Source: Ardenticatenaceae bacterium
Lineage (GTDB): Bacteria; Chloroflexota; Anaerolineae; Promineifilales; Promineifilaceae
DNA: 64,000 bases
Assembly (NCBI GenBank): GCA_020634235.1
Contig: JACKCB010000001.1
Span: 1-64,000, forward strand
Reading direction: 5' to 3'
Under the pieces are notes generated by a model. That model saw nothing but the letters and a program-made list of their open reading frames with translations, was not told where the DNA came from and ran no database searches. Shown piece by piece: positions 33,976 through 42,433 of the stretch. A program made the translations under genes and the position numbers. The first letter of the stretch is position 1, and each line of letters starts with the position of its first letter.

Positions 33976-36213
33976 ATGAAGCGAATTGGAGTTCTTACTA
34001 GCGGCGGCGACGCGCCCGGCATGAATGCGGCGGTTCGGGCTGTGGTGAGGACCGCTCTAAATGAAGGCCTCGAAGTCTACGCCATTTATGAAGGCTTCCA
34101 GGGCATGGTCGATGGTGGCAAGCGCTTTAAGCCCATGCAATGGGGCGATGTGGGCGGGATTCTGCACCAGGGCGGCACCATTATTGGCTCCGCTCGCTGC
34201 CAGGCCTTCCGGGAGCGTCCCGGCCGGTTAAAGGCGGCGCGAAACCTGCTGCTGCATGGCATCGATGGCCTCATCGTCATCGGCGGCGATGGCAGCCTGA
34301 CCGGGGCCGACGTGCTGCACCGCGAGTGGACCGGCCTGCTGGCCGAACTGGTAGCCAACTACGAAATCAGCCAGGAACAGGCCGATAAGCACCCTACGCT
34401 GGCCATTGTGGGCATCATCGGCTCCATCGACAACGACATGTTTGGCTCCGATCTGACCACCGGGGCCGACACCGCGCTGCATCGCATTGTGGAAGCAACC
34501 GACGCCATTACCAGCACGGCCGCCAGTCACCAGCGCAGCTTTGTGGTGGAGGTCATGGGCCGGCGCTGCGGTTACCTGGCGCTCATGGGGGCGCTGGCTT
34601 CCGGGGCCGACTGGGTGCTAATCCCTGAGTCACCGCCCGACGTGGACGATTGGGAAACCAAGATGTGTGACGTTCTGCGTAAGGGGCGGCAGGTCGGCCG
34701 GCGCGACAGCCTGGTGGTCATTGCTGAGGGCGCGCAGGACCGCAAAGGCAATCCCATCACCAGCGCCTATGTGAAGGAGGTGCTGGAAAAGCGGCTGGGC
34801 GAAGACACGCGGGTGACGGTGCTGGGTCACGTGCAGCGCGGCGGTTCGCCCAGCGCGTTTGACCGCAACTTGAGTACGCTGTTGGGCTACGATTCGGTAC
34901 AGGCAATTCGGAGTATGGACCCGGCCGGGGAGCCCCTGGTCATCGGGATGCGTGGCAACCAGATCACCCGCACCCCCCTGGACAAATGCCTGCATTTCAC
35001 CGAAGCCGTCGGCGAGGCCGTCAGGGCTGGCAACTTCGAACAGGCCATGACCCTGCGTGGCCGCAGCTTCCGCGAATCCTTCCGTACCGTGCGCACCCTG
35101 GTGCGCGCCCTGCCCCACGACCCCGTGCCCGGCCAGGTGCGGCGGCGCATCGCCATCCTGCACTCTGGCGGCCCCGCCCCCGGCATGAACACCGCCGTGC
35201 GCGCCGCCGTGCGCCTGGGCACGGACAAAGGGCACACCATGCTCGGCGTTAGCAACGGCTTCCCCGGCCTGGCCCGCGGCGAAATCCGCGAGCTGGACTG
35301 GATGAGCGTTACCGGCTGGGCCACGCGCGGCGGGGCCGAGCTGGGCACCAACCGGGTCCTACCTCAAGGGCGCGATTTCTACGCCATCGCCCGCACCCTG
35401 GAAGAACACAACATCGAAGGGCTGCTGCTAATTGGCGGCTACACCGGCTACCGCGGTGTTCTAGAGCTGTACGCGCAGCGGCATAACTACCCTGCCTTCA
35501 ACATTCCTATCGTCTGCCTGCCGGCCTCCATCAACAACAACCTGCCCGGCGCCGAGTTGAGCGTGGGTGCGGATACGGCGCTAAACAGCATCATCAACGC
35601 CGTCGACAAAATCAAGCAGTCGGCTGTGGCTTCGCGCCGCACGTTTGTGGTCGAAGTCATGGGGCAGTACTGTGGCTACCTGGCCCTGATGGGGGCCATG
35701 GCCAGCGGGGCCGAGCGCGTTTACATGCACGAGGAAGGCGTCACCCTGCAAGACCTCGTCCGCGATGTGGAGCAGTTGACGACCGGTTTCAAGCGCGGTA
35801 AGCGGCTGGGGCTGCTAATTCGCAACGAAAAGGCCAACACCGTCTACACCACCGAGTTCATGCGCGCCCTATTTGAAGAGGAAGGCGGCGAGCTGTTTGA
35901 CGTGCGCCAGGCAATCCTGGGCCACATGCAGCAAGGCGGCGACCCCTCACCCTTTGACCGTATCCTGGCCACCCGCTTTGCCGCCCACTGCGTGGAGTAC
36001 CTGGAAAAGCAGATTGGTGAAGCAGAACCGGTGAGCGCGACCATCGGCGAGACGGGAGGCGAACTCAAGTTCACCAACCTGGAAGACATTCCCCGCCTGA
36101 TGGACAAGCAGTTTCCCCGGCCGCGCCGGCAGTGGTGGATGCAACTGCGCGAGATGGCCCGCGTGCTGGCCCAGCCCGCGCCGCATGAGCAAAACAACGA
36201 AGAGACGGCATAG
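33976..36213 (+). CDS. pfkA: Tandem-domain (eukaryote-like) ATP-dependent 6-phosphofructokinase
   Basis: Phosphorylates fructose 6-phosphate in glycolysis. At 745 residues it is twice the usual bacterial length: two complete PFK domains, residues 1-385 and 389-745. The first keeps the active site: TSGGDAPGMN, GGDGS (103-107, glycine typical of ATP use) and GSIDND with catalytic Asp152. The second is degenerate: SGGPAPGMN, GGYTG (487-491) and PASINNNLPG (518-522), so the catalytic Asp is Asn. The same division, with a degenerate regulatory second half reading PAT-SNN-PG, is known in animal and fungal PFK. The start has AAGGA upstream. A second PFK follows after 186 bases. Confidence 0.92.
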   Translation: MKRIGVLTSGGDAPGMNAAVRAVVRTALNEGLEVYAIYEGFQGMVDGGKRFKPMQWGDVGGILHQGGTIIGSARCQAFRERPGRLKAARNLLLHGIDGLIVIGGDGSLTGADVLHREWTGLLAELVANYEISQEQADKHPTLAIVGIIGSIDNDMFGSDLTTGADTALHRIVEATDAITSTAASHQRSFVVEVMGRRCGYLALMGALASGADWVLIPESPPDVDDWETKMCDVLRKGRQVGRRDSLVVIAEGAQDRKGNPITSAYVKEVLEKRLGEDTRVTVLGHVQRGGSPSAFDRNLSTLLGYDSVQAIRSMDPAGEPLVIGMRGNQITRTPLDKCLHFTEAVGEAVRAGNFEQAMTLRGRSFRESFRTVRTLVRALPHDPVPGQVRRRIAILHSGGPAPGMNTAVRAAVRLGTDKGHTMLGVSNGFPGLARGEIRELDWMSVTGWATRGGAELGTNRVLPQGRDFYAIARTLEEHNIEGLLLIGGYTGYRGVLELYAQRHNYPAFNIPIVCLPASINNNLPGAELSVGADTALNSIINAVDKIKQSAVASRRTFVVEVMGQYCGYLALMGAMASGAERVYMHEEGVTLQDLVRDVEQLTTGFKRGKRLGLLIRNEKANTVYTTEFMRALFEEEGGELFDVRQAILGHMQQGGDPSPFDRILATRFAAHCVEYLEKQIGEAEPVSATIGETGGELKFTNLEDIPRLMDKQFPRPRRQWWMQLREMARVLAQPAPHEQNNEETA

Positions 36214-36399
36214 CACAGCGGCCAGCAAGCTCCTGCCCGTGGTAATCGCTGGCCGATTTGCGGACCTGGGTGGAGCCGTGTCCCGGCCGGGAACAGCACC
36301 TGCACAGAATCATTCACGTACAACGAAACATGCCGCGCGCGGCCAATTCTAACCTGCCGCCGCATGACGTTAGCAAACACGTACAACAAGGAGAGCATT

Positions 36400-37566
36400 A
36401 TGAAGATCGGAATTTTGACCGGCGGGGGCGACGTGCCGGGGTTGAATCCCTCGATTAAGGCCGTTGTCAACCGCGCCGCCAGAGAAGGGCACACCGTTTT
36501 GGGCATTCGCCGGGGCTGGGCCGGGCTGCTGGAGTTCAATCGGGATGATCCCGCCAGCTTCAACGACTGCTTTGTCGAGCTGGACCCCATCCGCGTACGG
36601 ACCATTGACCGTACGGGCGGCACCTTCTTGCATACCAGCCGCACCCATCCCGGCCGGGTTAAAGCAGACCGCGTGCCCGGCTTCCTGCGCGATCCGGAAC
36701 ACCCAGAAGCAGAAGCGGCCGACAAGAGCCTGCGTGACTTCACCCCACACGTCCTCAAAAACCTGGAGTACCTGGGCATCAATACCCTCATCCCCATTGG
36801 CGGCGATGACACCCTGAGCTATGGCGAACGGCTGCACAGCGAAGGCTTCCCGGTGGTAGCCATCCCCAAAACAATGGACAACGACGTTTACGGCACCGAT
36901 TACTGCATCGGCTTCAGCACCGCCGTCACGCGCAGCGTCCAGTTCATCCACCAACTACGCACCAGCACCGGTTCCCATGAGCGCATCGCCGTCATCGAGC
37001 TGTTCGGCCGTAACTCCGGCGAGACCAGCCTCATTAGCTCCTATCTGGCCGGCGTGGACCGGGCGCTTATCTCCGAAGTGCCCTTCGACCCGGAGAAGCT
37101 GGCCAGCCTGGTGATGAAGGACAAGCAGAGCAATCCCAGCAACTACGCCATCGTGACCATCAGCGAAGGGGCGCACATGATCGGTGGCAAGGTGGTGGAG
37201 TTCGGCGAAACGGATGCCTATGGCCACCGCAAACTGGGCGGCATCGGCGAGATTACCGGCGAGGCGCTGAAGCAGTTGACCGGCCAGAACATCATCAACC
37301 AGCGGCTGGGCTACCTGATGCGCTCTGGCGCGCCAGACGCGCTGGACCTGATGGTGGCGGTGAACTTTGCCAACATGGCCATGGACCTGATCCTGAGCAA
37401 TGCCAGCGGCCGCATGGTCGCCCTGCGCGATGGCACATACACGCACATTCCCATGAGTACCGTGACCAGTGGTCTGAAGCGGGTGGATGTGGATGAGCTG
37501 TACGACGCCAAGGAGTATCAGCCCAAGGTACGCCACGTCTTGGGCAAGCCAATGTTCTTGTACTAG
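36400..37566 (+). CDS. pfp: Phosphofructokinase with pyrophosphate-type active site
   Basis: A 388-residue PFK. TGGGDVPGLN opens the fold. The residues that decide the phosphoryl donor are of PPi type: GGDD at 134-137 (Asp where ATP enzymes have Gly) and PKTMDND at 156-162 (Lys157 where ATP enzymes have Gly). ELFGRNSGETS and the C-terminal GYLMRSGAPDALD follow. This predicts diphosphate-fructose-6-phosphate 1-phosphotransferase, which is reversible. The ATG at 36400 has AAGGAG at good spacing; the longer upstream frame lacks homology. It ends 34 bases before a strong palindromic terminator. Confidence 0.9.
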   Translation: MKIGILTGGGDVPGLNPSIKAVVNRAAREGHTVLGIRRGWAGLLEFNRDDPASFNDCFVELDPIRVRTIDRTGGTFLHTSRTHPGRVKADRVPGFLRDPEHPEAEAADKSLRDFTPHVLKNLEYLGINTLIPIGGDDTLSYGERLHSEGFPVVAIPKTMDNDVYGTDYCIGFSTAVTRSVQFIHQLRTSTGSHERIAVIELFGRNSGETSLISSYLAGVDRALISEVPFDPEKLASLVMKDKQSNPSNYAIVTISEGAHMIGGKVVEFGETDAYGHRKLGGIGEITGEALKQLTGQNIINQRLGYLMRSGAPDALDLMVAVNFANMAMDLILSNASGRMVALRDGTYTHIPMSTVTSGLKRVDVDELYDAKEYQPKVRHVLGKPMFLY

Positions 37567-37600
37567 GATTCAGGCAGGCTTCTTCTAAGGCAGTTGAAAA

Positions 37601-37639
37601 GAGACAGCCCAACCCGGCCGGGTTGGGCTGTCTCTCTTT
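37601..37639. terminator. Bidirectional terminator with perfect 17-base palindrome
   Basis: GAGACAGCCC... arms at 37601-37617 and 37618-37634 are perfect inverted copies; the centre is the CCCGGCCGGG iterated palindrome. A CTCTTT follows on the plus strand and TTTTC on the minus strand. It separates the convergent PFK and subtilisin genes. Confidence 0.85.
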
Positions 37640-37657
37640 CACGGTACGACCAGATCG

Positions 37658-39826
37658 CTAAGGTCGCTGCAACCAGGGCAGGTACTGGTATGCCGTGACC
37701 ACCGCCGCCCGCACATTACTCCACGGCCCGGCATCGCTGGCGCTCACGGCGCGCACGCGGTAATGCCAGGTGCCACCCGGCTGATCCGTTACCGCCAGCG
37801 TCGTCGCCGTGCCGCTGTAGACCTGCGTCGGCTGCACAAAGAAGGGGTTGGCGCTTTGCTCCACAATGTAGCCGGTTGCCCCACCCACCGCCGACCAATC
37901 CAGCGTGTATGCCCCATCGCCATCGCCGTTGTCGATGGCCGCCAGCACGGGGCTGGCCAGGCTAGAAGCGGCTACCATCGTACTCTGGCTGCTGCTCCAG
38001 GGACTGCTGCCGCCCTGGTTGTACGCCTGCACCCGGTAGTACCAGGTGCCGCCCGGCTGCCCCGTTACCTGGTAAGCCTGGGCGCTGCCCATGTAACGGG
38101 TGGTGGGGCTGCTGAAGCCGGCGTTATCATCTTCTTGCAGCAGGTAGCCGCTGGCCGCCAACGCTGCCGTCCAGGAGACCTGGTAGGCGTCGTTCTGGCC
38201 ACCGTTGCTAATGGCCAGCAGCGTGGGCGCATTGGGAACCACCGTAGTGGCCTGGATGTTGCTCCAGCCGCTGCTGCCAGCCTGGTTTTGGGCGCGGACG
38301 CGATAGAAGTAGCTGCCCGGCCCCCGGCCGGTGCGCGCCAGCTCCGTGGCCGCCCCGCTGTAGACCACGGCGGCATCGGTGAAGCCGGGGTTGGTGGCCT
38401 CTTCTAACTCATAGAGCGTGGCCCAGGGCGACGCCTGCCAATCTACCAGGTAGCTGCCATCGCCGTCGGCGTTGTCAATAGGCAGCAGGTTGGGCGGGGC
38501 CGGGGCCGGAATCTGGGAGAAGAGGGCGGCATAGATGTTGATCCGCCCATGGCCATAGTCGGGGTCCCACCCGGCCGGGCCGAGGTCTACCGCCGTCGCC
38601 TGAATGACCGCCTGCACCTGGTCTGGTGACAGGGCGGGGTTCATGGCCAGCAGCAGCGTCGCCAATCCGGCAACCTGGGGCGCGGCCATGGAAGTGCCCT
38701 GCAGGTAATCGTAGTTCTGCGAGTATCCATAGCCATTCAGGAAGACGTAGTACGTGGGCAAGGTGCTGTAGATGCCATTGCTGTCGTGCAGCGAATACAT
38801 CTGGCCGCCCGGCGCGGCCACGTCGTTGTGTGGCCCATACTGCGAGTAGTAGGCGTATTGGTCGGTGCGCGTGGTCGCGGAGACGGCCAGGACGTTGTTT
38901 AGCCCGGCCGGGTAGTTGGTGGGGTTCCCTTCGGTACGGCTGTTGCCCATGGCGGCCACCACCAGCGTGCCCGCAGCGTGGGCGCTGTTCACCGCGTTTT
39001 GCATCGCCTGCGAATAGTCGGGGCCGCCCAGGCTCAGGTTGAGAACATCGGCACCCTGGGTATAGGCCCAAACAATGCCATCGGTCACGTCGGAACTGTA
39101 GCCAGAACCCTGGTCGTCCAGGGAGCGGATGGGCATGATGCGTGCCAGCCAGTCGACGCCGGCCACGCCGGTGCCGTTGTTGGTAATGGCCGCCGCAATG
39201 CCGGCCACGTGGGTGCCATGACCAAAACCATCGCGCGGCACGCTGTCGTTATCGACGAAGTCGTATCCTGGCACCAGCCGGCCGGCCAGGTCAGGGTGGT
39301 TCAGGTCGATGCCGGTGTCGATGACGGCCAGTGTGATGCCGCTGTTACCAACCGTCAGGTCCCACCCGGCCGGGGATTGCATGATTGGGTGGGCCCACTG
39401 GCGGCTGAACTGCGGGTCATTGGGGATGGTGTCCAGCACGGTGTAGCGGTAGTTTGGCTCGGCAAAGGCGATGCGCGGGTCGGCGTTTAGCTGGGCGGCA
39501 ATAGCCAGTTCCTGCCCGGCCGGGACCCGCCACAGGGCCACACTGCTGCGGTAGAGGTAGCGTTCATGGGCTGCACCATATTCGGCCGGCACAGCCGCCG
39601 CCAACCCGGCCGGCATCTCCGGCCGGAACTGCACCAGCAGCTCCCCCGCCTTGAACTCCCCGGCTGTGGCCGGGGGCACGGGCCATAGGGGCGCTGCGGC
39701 GGTCTGGGCGTGCAGGCTGCCAGCGCCCAGCATGCCTAGCAGCAAAACCAACGCCAACCACAAGACAGTCGGCAGCCGGACCCGGCCGGGGTTGGTAAGA
39801 TGATGCTCATTCTGCCATAGATTCAC
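37658..39826 (-). CDS. Secreted subtilisin-like serine protease (S8) with three C-terminal Fn3-like modules
   Basis: A 722-residue exported protease. After a signal peptide (VLWLALVLLLGMLGAGSLHAQ, in part) and an inhibitor-like propeptide, the catalytic domain has the triad Asp in VIDTGIDLNHPDL, His in GHGTHVAGIAA and Ser in GTSMAAPQVAG, plus the oxyanion Asn in VVAAMGN. Three repeated modules of about 90 residues follow, each with the pattern ILAISNGG/IDNADGDG...W...YYRV, then a short YQYLPWLQRP end. I use the GTG at 39826 because AGGAG lies eight bases upstream; the earlier ATG gives a non-homologous lead. It is divergent from the DnaJ-like gene. Confidence 0.92.
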   Translation of the reverse strand: MNLWQNEHHLTNPGRVRLPTVLWLALVLLLGMLGAGSLHAQTAAAPLWPVPPATAGEFKAGELLVQFRPEMPAGLAAAVPAEYGAAHERYLYRSSVALWRVPAGQELAIAAQLNADPRIAFAEPNYRYTVLDTIPNDPQFSRQWAHPIMQSPAGWDLTVGNSGITLAVIDTGIDLNHPDLAGRLVPGYDFVDNDSVPRDGFGHGTHVAGIAAAITNNGTGVAGVDWLARIMPIRSLDDQGSGYSSDVTDGIVWAYTQGADVLNLSLGGPDYSQAMQNAVNSAHAAGTLVVAAMGNSRTEGNPTNYPAGLNNVLAVSATTRTDQYAYYSQYGPHNDVAAPGGQMYSLHDSNGIYSTLPTYYVFLNGYGYSQNYDYLQGTSMAAPQVAGLATLLLAMNPALSPDQVQAVIQATAVDLGPAGWDPDYGHGRINIYAALFSQIPAPAPPNLLPIDNADGDGSYLVDWQASPWATLYELEEATNPGFTDAAVVYSGAATELARTGRGPGSYFYRVRAQNQAGSSGWSNIQATTVVPNAPTLLAISNGGQNDAYQVSWTAALAASGYLLQEDDNAGFSSPTTRYMGSAQAYQVTGQPGGTWYYRVQAYNQGGSSPWSSSQSTMVAASSLASPVLAAIDNGDGDGAYTLDWSAVGGATGYIVEQSANPFFVQPTQVYSGTATTLAVTDQPGGTWHYRVRAVSASDAGPWSNVRAAVVTAYQYLPWLQRP

Positions 39827-39947
39827 GATATTTTCTCCTGAGGAAAGGTTTGTTTTGGCTCGACACAACAGGTGTGGTGAACGGGAACCGCCAGCCATAC
39901 CGCACCCATCATAGCATGGGCCAACGGCGGATTCAACTGCTCGCGGC

Positions 39948-39973
39948 CAATGCTAAGGTCACCGTTAGCATTG
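39948..39973. promoter_or_regulatory. Inverted repeat upstream of the DnaJ-like gene
   Basis: CAATGCTAA, 8 bases, TTAGCATTG: perfect 9-base arms in the divergent region, 22 bases before the -35 of the dnaJ-like promoter. It resembles a repressor operator but is not CIRCE, whose arms have the opposite order. Confidence 0.6.
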
Positions 39974-39994
39974 TGTAAGAAACAATTCCCCCTC

Positions 39995-40022
39995 TTGACA
40001 CGAACCGAATATGAGACATAAA
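39995..40022 (+). promoter_or_regulatory. Promoter of the DnaJ-like gene
   Basis: A perfect TTGACA (39995-40000), 16-base spacer and CATAAA (40017-40022), about 70 bases before the ATG at 40092. Confidence 0.6.
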
Positions 40023-40091
40023 ATTGCAGTAATAGGCAGCGTGACCCGATGTCGCTGTCTACGCCTCTACCCGGAAAAATGAGCGAGCCAT

Positions 40092-41003
40092 ATGGAATTC
40101 AAGGATTACTACCGAATTCTTGGTGTTGACAAGAAAGCAGACGAAAAAGAGATAAAGCGGGCGTACCGCAAGCTCGCCCGGCAATATCACCCCGACAAGA
40201 ATCCCAACAATAAGGCAGCCGAAGAGAAGTTCAAGGAGATCAACGAGGCCTACGAAGTCCTTGGCACTCCTGAGAACCGGGAAAAGTATGACCAACTAGG
40301 CAGCAACTTCCGGCAGTACCAGCAGATGGGCGGCCAGCCTAGCGGCTTTGACTTTTCGCAGTGGCAAACCCGGCCGGGTACCAGCTACCAGACCAACATC
40401 AACCCGGAGGACCTGAGCAGTTTCTCTGAGTTCTTCAGCGCCATCTTTGGCAACATGGGGCAGGGTGGCATGGGTGCGCAGGCGCGTTCTGCTCCCGGCC
40501 GGGACATTGAGCACCACGTCACCATCTCCCTGGAAGAAGCCTACCACGGTACCACGCGCATCCTGCAAGTGGATGGCGAGCGCTTTACGGCCAGGATCCC
40601 GGCCGGGGCGCAAACCGGCAGCAAGCTGCGCCTGCGCGGCAAAGGGCAAAAAGGCCCGGCCGGGTCCGGCGACCTCTTTCTCATCATTCGGGTAGAGCCA
40701 GACAAACTCTTCAAGCGCGAAGGCATCAACCTGAAGGTTGAAGTCAGTGTCGATCTGCTGACCGCCGTCCTGGGGGGCAAGGCCAGTGTGCCCACGCTCA
40801 ATGGCCCAGTCAACCTCACCATCCCGGCCGGGACCCAGGGCGGTCGCAGGTTTCGCCTGCGCGGTAAGGGCATGCCCAACCCCCAGGCCAAAGGCGAGTA
40901 TGGCGACCTGCTCGTACACATCAACATCAGCGTCCCCCAACAACTCTCCCCCGCCGAACGCCAGTTGTATGAACAACTGGCCGCGCTGCGCAAAACTCAG
41001 TAA
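40092..41003 (+). CDS. DnaJ-like co-chaperone without zinc finger (CbpA type)
   Basis: A 303-residue J-protein that stimulates DnaK and binds unfolded clients. The J-domain (residues 4-70) starts DYYRILGVDKKADEKEIKRAYRKLARQYHPDKN (quoted here only as DYYRILGV and QYHPDKN) with the HPD motif near 33-35. A Gly/Gln/Phe-rich linker (about 72-130) is followed by the two beta-barrel client-binding domains: GRDIEHHVTISLEEAYHGTT, IPAGAQTGSKLRLRGKG and VLGGKASVPTLNGPVNLTIP. The four-CxxCxGxG zinc finger of DnaJ is missing, as in CbpA. The HtrA-like protease gene follows 64 bases later, suggesting a stress unit. Confidence 0.93.
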   Translation: MEFKDYYRILGVDKKADEKEIKRAYRKLARQYHPDKNPNNKAAEEKFKEINEAYEVLGTPENREKYDQLGSNFRQYQQMGGQPSGFDFSQWQTRPGTSYQTNINPEDLSSFSEFFSAIFGNMGQGGMGAQARSAPGRDIEHHVTISLEEAYHGTTRILQVDGERFTARIPAGAQTGSKLRLRGKGQKGPAGSGDLFLIIRVEPDKLFKREGINLKVEVSVDLLTAVLGGKASVPTLNGPVNLTIPAGTQGGRRFRLRGKGMPNPQAKGEYGDLLVHINISVPQQLSPAERQLYEQLAALRKTQ

Positions 41004-41067
41004 CCTCTGGCACACCCCGGCCGGGGCACCGCCACCGCCCCCTCCTGCCCAAAAGGATCTCGTTTAC

Positions 41068-42252
41068 ATGAAACCTTCCAAAATCAACAACCCCATTCTT
41101 CTACTCCTCGCCCTTCTCCTCATGGCCGCCCTGGCCTGCAACGCCGTCATGGACCCGATTGACAGCAGCAGCCCGGACCAGGCCGCGCTTATCCAGGCCG
41201 CCGTGGCCACCGTAGAGGCCAGAACCGCCGTCAACGGCGCTACCCAACCCATTGCCGGCCAAAACACCCTCCTAAACCTCAATTCTGACTTGCAAGACGC
41301 CCTGGTAGACCTTTACAATAGAGTCAATCCCTCCGTCGTCTATATTCTGACGGGCGTCAGCAACACATTCTTGGGATCAGGAAGCGGCTTCGTGTTCGAC
41401 GACCAGGGCCACATCATCACCAACAACCACGTCATCCAGGGTGGCGACAACTTCGAAGTCGTCTTCGCCGATGGCAGTCGTCAGCGGGCCACCATCGTCG
41501 GCACCGACATAGACAGTGACCTGGCCGTCATCAAAGTCGACCAGCTCCCCCCTTCCGCTGTTCCCGTCTCCCTGGCCGATTCCAGCCAGGTCCGCGTCGG
41601 CCAGTTCGCCGTTGCCATCGGCAACCCGTTCGGCCAGCAAGGCTCCATGAGCCTGGGCATCATTAGCGGCCTGGGGCGCAGCATCGCCTCAGAGCGCGAC
41701 ACCGGCTTTGGTGGCAGCTACTCCCTACCCCAGGTCATCCAGACCGATGCCCCCATCAACCCCGGCAACTCCGGCGGCCCACTGCTAAATCTGGAGGGCG
41801 AAGTCATTGGGGTAAACAGCGCCATCCGCACCACCACCGGCACCAATTCCGGTGTCGGCTTCGCCATCCCCGTCAATGCCGTGCGCCGCATTGCCCCGGC
41901 CCTCATCGCCGATCAGACCTACACCTATCCCTACATGGGCATTAGCGCTTCGGGTGAAGCCCTGACCCTGGTGGAGCAAGAGCTGTATGGTCTGCCCCAA
42001 AGCGTTGGGGTTTACATCACCCGCGTCACCACAGAAGGCCCGGCCGAGGCCGCCGGGCTGATCGCCGCCAACCCCAGCGATGGGCGTGGTGGCGACCTGA
42101 TCATCGCCGTAGACGGCCAGCCAGTGCGTGATTTCAACGAGATGATCTCTTACCTGGTCTTTGAAACCGAAGTCGGCCAGACCATCGATCTGACCATCAT
42201 TCGCGATGGCCAGACCATCAACGTACCGCTAACCCTTGGGGCACGCCCCTGA
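41068..42252 (+). CDS. HtrA/DegP-like serine protease lipoprotein with PDZ domain
   Basis: A 394-residue surface protease. The signal peptide ends in ALAC with lipid-anchor Cys24. The trypsin-like domain has the triad His121 (ITNNHVIQGG), Asp151 (IDSDLAVIKV) and Ser235 (INPGNSGGPLL). A C-terminal PDZ domain (about 295-390; GVYITRVTTEGPAEAAGLI, GGDLIIAVDGQPVRDFNEM) is present. Such enzymes degrade or refold misfolded extracytoplasmic proteins. The true start is the ATG at 41068; the long upstream frame belongs to another reading frame of the DnaJ-like gene. No CCGGCCGG site occurs in the gene. Confidence 0.93.
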   Translation: MKPSKINNPILLLLALLLMAALACNAVMDPIDSSSPDQAALIQAAVATVEARTAVNGATQPIAGQNTLLNLNSDLQDALVDLYNRVNPSVVYILTGVSNTFLGSGSGFVFDDQGHIITNNHVIQGGDNFEVVFADGSRQRATIVGTDIDSDLAVIKVDQLPPSAVPVSLADSSQVRVGQFAVAIGNPFGQQGSMSLGIISGLGRSIASERDTGFGGSYSLPQVIQTDAPINPGNSGGPLLNLEGEVIGVNSAIRTTTGTNSGVGFAIPVNAVRRIAPALIADQTYTYPYMGISASGEALTLVEQELYGLPQSVGVYITRVTTEGPAEAAGLIAANPSDGRGGDLIIAVDGQPVRDFNEMISYLVFETEVGQTIDLTIIRDGQTINVPLTLGARP

Positions 42253-42433
42253 GGCATGGCCAAATCAAGGTCCGGGGCGCGGAGAAGCAAAAGCCGCACC
42301 CCGGCCGGGACATTCTACCAAAAAGGAAAAGGGGAAAATCCAGCCAGTTCATTGCAGTTCCTTAACAACACTTCTCCCACTAATCGCACGCCCTGCTGTT
42401 TAGGGCGTGTCCAATCAAAGCTAGGAGGAAAAC

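Noticed and set aside
39948..39973. CIRCE element for HrcA
   Set aside because: CIRCE has TTAGCACTC first and GAGTGCTAA second; here the arms are in the reverse order, so it cannot be called CIRCE.
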